DNA of 30,569 nucleotides. It comes from Zygophlyctis sp. KS116 (Eukaryota; Chytridiomycota). Location of the stretch: assembly GCA_054661495.1 (NCBI GenBank), contig BAAFSQ010000104.1, positions 1 through 30,569 of the forward strand, read 5' to 3'. The notes beneath the pieces were generated by a model. The model was not told the DNA's origin, searched no databases, and worked only from the letters and a program-made list of their open reading frames with translations. Both the position numbers and the translations under genes were made by a program. Shown here one piece after another: positions 29,317 through 30,569 of this stretch (positions within the stretch are counted from its first letter, which is position 1; the number at the start of each line of letters is the position of its first letter).

Positions 29317-30569
29317 ATGGAAATGGATCGGGCTGCTAAAAGAAAATTAATAGCAAAGGCATATGAGCAACTTTCTGATAAAAGCAAGTTATCAGACACT
29401 GGTGAATATTTGGGCTTATGGGGATACTTACACAAGAGACAGACTTTAAAAAAGACACAGTCACTACCTAATAAGCATAGAGGATTAATTACTTGCTCAA
29501 ATGAGGAATATATGCAATTATATTTGAAATCAAAACGAATGAAATCAATGTTATCACAACTTCCAGTACAAACAACAACGAATCTGTCGATAGATCTGTC
29601 AAGATCTGATAATAATCTTCTTCCCGAAATTAATTCTAAAACTGAAAATGTACAAAAAATAATGGAATCTTGCCAGAAGACAATGGAAAAGTCTCAAGTA
29701 GAGGTGTCCGATCTACAATTAAATGGGCAGTTAATACAATCAGAAAAGAAATTCAAGAAAAAATCGCATTCCCGCAAGGACAAAAATACAAAAGTGCCTC
29801 AATCGCCCATAGATACGCCAAAGAGGAAAGATAAAAAGAAAAGAGTTAAAAAAGAAAGGATTTTAGATGATTTAGAAATCACAGTTTCAACACAAGAAGT
29901 CCATTATTATCAGTATTCTGCTGATGCTGATCACAATAAATTGGAAACTCCGCTAATAGTTGTGGCAGAAGACAATTTTCCAGCAATAAGTGATAATAAT
30001 GGTAGTAGTGCAAATATACTTTCAAAAGGAGGCTCTGAGTCTCAACTTTTAAATTCAGGGAATCAAGTTCAGCCCGATTATGCCCAATCATTCAATAATT
30101 TACGTCGTCAATGCCACGTTGATCATGGTATTTTCTCAAAAGTAAGAAATGCTGCTAAATTCTCACTATCTGTCCGTGATCAAATAGATACAAGACGAAC
30201 TTCTAAATCCATCGGCAACGCTGTTGATTCTCAAAATCAATTAGACAAGACTAGCCGACCAGTTAGCCATATGTCTCTTGCAGAAGATAATTCTAATGTA
30301 GGTGTTGCAGTAAAAAGCAAAAATGATTTGGTTTGTACTGAAGACGAACACAAGTTTTCTCAAAGCAACGGTCGTCGACAAAGCCACGTTGATCATGGTA
30401 TTTTCTCAAAAGTAAGAAATGCTGCTAAATTCTCACTATCTGTCCGTGATCAAATAGATACAAGACGAACTTCTAAATCCATCGGCAACGCTGTTGATTC
30501 TCAAAATCAATTAGACAAGACTAGCCGACCAGTTAGCCATATGTCTCTTGCAGAAGATAATTCTAATGT
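29317..30569 (+). CDS. Unrecognised repeat-containing protein, 3' truncated by window end
   Basis: Open from an ATG at 29317 to the last base (417 codons and 2 nt) with no stop and no intron that I can see. The N-terminus (EMDRAAKRKLIAKAYEQLSD, then LGLWGYLHKRQTLKKTQSLP) is basic and helical. A Lys-rich segment at about residues 145-187 (KKKSHSRKDKNTK, PKRKDKKKRVKKER) looks like a nuclear or nucleolar signal. The rest is rich in Ser, Asn and Gln and probably disordered. From 30102 a 90-aa unit begins (RRQCHVDHGIFSKVRNAAKF) and is repeated from 30372. The sequence upstream (29128-29316) shows nothing I recognise. No function is assigned. Confidence 0.7.
   Translation, partial: MEMDRAAKRKLIAKAYEQLSDKSKLSDTGEYLGLWGYLHKRQTLKKTQSLPNKHRGLITCSNEEYMQLYLKSKRMKSMLSQLPVQTTTNLSIDLSRSDNNLLPEINSKTENVQKIMESCQKTMEKSQVEVSDLQLNGQLIQSEKKFKKKSHSRKDKNTKVPQSPIDTPKRKDKKKRVKKERILDDLEITVSTQEVHYYQYSADADHNKLETPLIVVAEDNFPAISDNNGSSANILSKGGSESQLLNSGNQVQPDYAQSFNNLRRQCHVDHGIFSKVRNAAKFSLSVRDQIDTRRTSKSIGNAVDSQNQLDKTSRPVSHMSLAEDNSNVGVAVKSKNDLVCTEDEHKFSQSNGRRQSHVDHGIFSKVRNAAKFSLSVRDQIDTRRTSKSIGNAVDSQNQLDKTSRPVSHMSLAEDNSN
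30102..30569 (+). repeat. 270-nt-period coding tandem repeat (90-aa unit), cut by window end
   Basis: The 187 nt at 30113-30299 recur without a visible mismatch at 30383-30569. The offset is exactly 270 nt, or 90 codons in frame. The likeness reaches back to about 30102/30372 with two substitutions. The part of the first unit at 30300-30371 has no second copy inside the window. More units probably lie beyond the edge. Confidence 0.93.

Noticed and set aside
5-30569. Ciliate origin because of 25-nt introns
   Set aside because: TAA, TAG and TGA all end genes here, and WSC, YOL075C-type ABCG and PCL-cyclin genes point to fungi or near relatives.
1-30569. tRNA genes, transposons, CRISPR arrays or bacterial-style operons
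   Set aside because: I found no cloverleaf, no transposase or reverse transcriptase motif and no spaced repeat array; the tight gene spacing is explained by a compact eukaryotic genome.

Overview
This window is nuclear DNA of a very compact, AT-rich eukaryote. The content fits an early-diverging fungus or a close opisthokont relative: a WSC-domain surface protein, a full-length YOL075C-type ABCG transporter, a PHO80/PCL-like cyclin, PRO2, NC2-alpha, HYPK, UTP7, PSY2 and ELG1. Alongside these are genes more familiar from animals or plants: makorin, a TBC1D24-like TBC-TLDc protein and phytochelatin synthase. A rozellid, aphelid or nucleariid-like lineage is my guess; the species cannot be read from the sequence. 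TAA, TAG and TGA all act as stops, so this is not a ciliate-type code.

The key to reading the window is its introns. Most genes look like strings of broken ORFs, but nearly every break is repaired by removing a GT..AG intron of only 23-32 nt. I placed 58 such introns by hand. In every multi-exon gene the exon sum is then a multiple of three and the family sequence runs through each junction. Genes range from intronless (UTP7, DUF4604 protein, phytochelatin synthase, hydroxylase, cyclin) to 17 exons (SMC6).

Layout. 5-7043, minus strand: UTP7, makorin, PSY2/PP4R3 and a TBC-TLDc protein in a head-to-tail row. 7141-9539, plus: DUF4604 protein, phytochelatin synthase, fatty-acid-hydroxylase-type membrane protein. 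9542-13511, minus: one 1269-aa ABCG transporter. 13682-22343, plus: TBC protein, acyl-protein thioesterase, SMC6, PRO2 and an unrecognised 335-aa protein. 22374-23560: NC2-alpha (minus), HYPK (plus) and an unrecognised 79-aa ORF (minus). 23597-25748, plus: cyclin, then a membrane-anchored ZZ/EF-hand protein. 25745-28353, minus: ELG1/ATAD5. 28566-29127, plus: WSC-domain protein. 29317 to the window end, plus: an unfinished ORF with a perfect 270-nt-period repeat.

Genes are packed almost without gaps. Two same-strand neighbours overlap at stop/start (ATGA at 5571, TAATG at 19889), one convergent pair overlaps at its stops (25745-25748), and another convergent pair is 2 bp apart (9540-9541). Two divergent pairs share only 26 and 36 bp. 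The longest gene-free stretch is 212 bp (28354-28565), so none exceeds 300 bp. I saw no tRNA, rRNA, transposon or CRISPR array. SMC6, ELG1 and PSY2 all relate to genome stability, but they are not adjacent and I see no true gene cluster.
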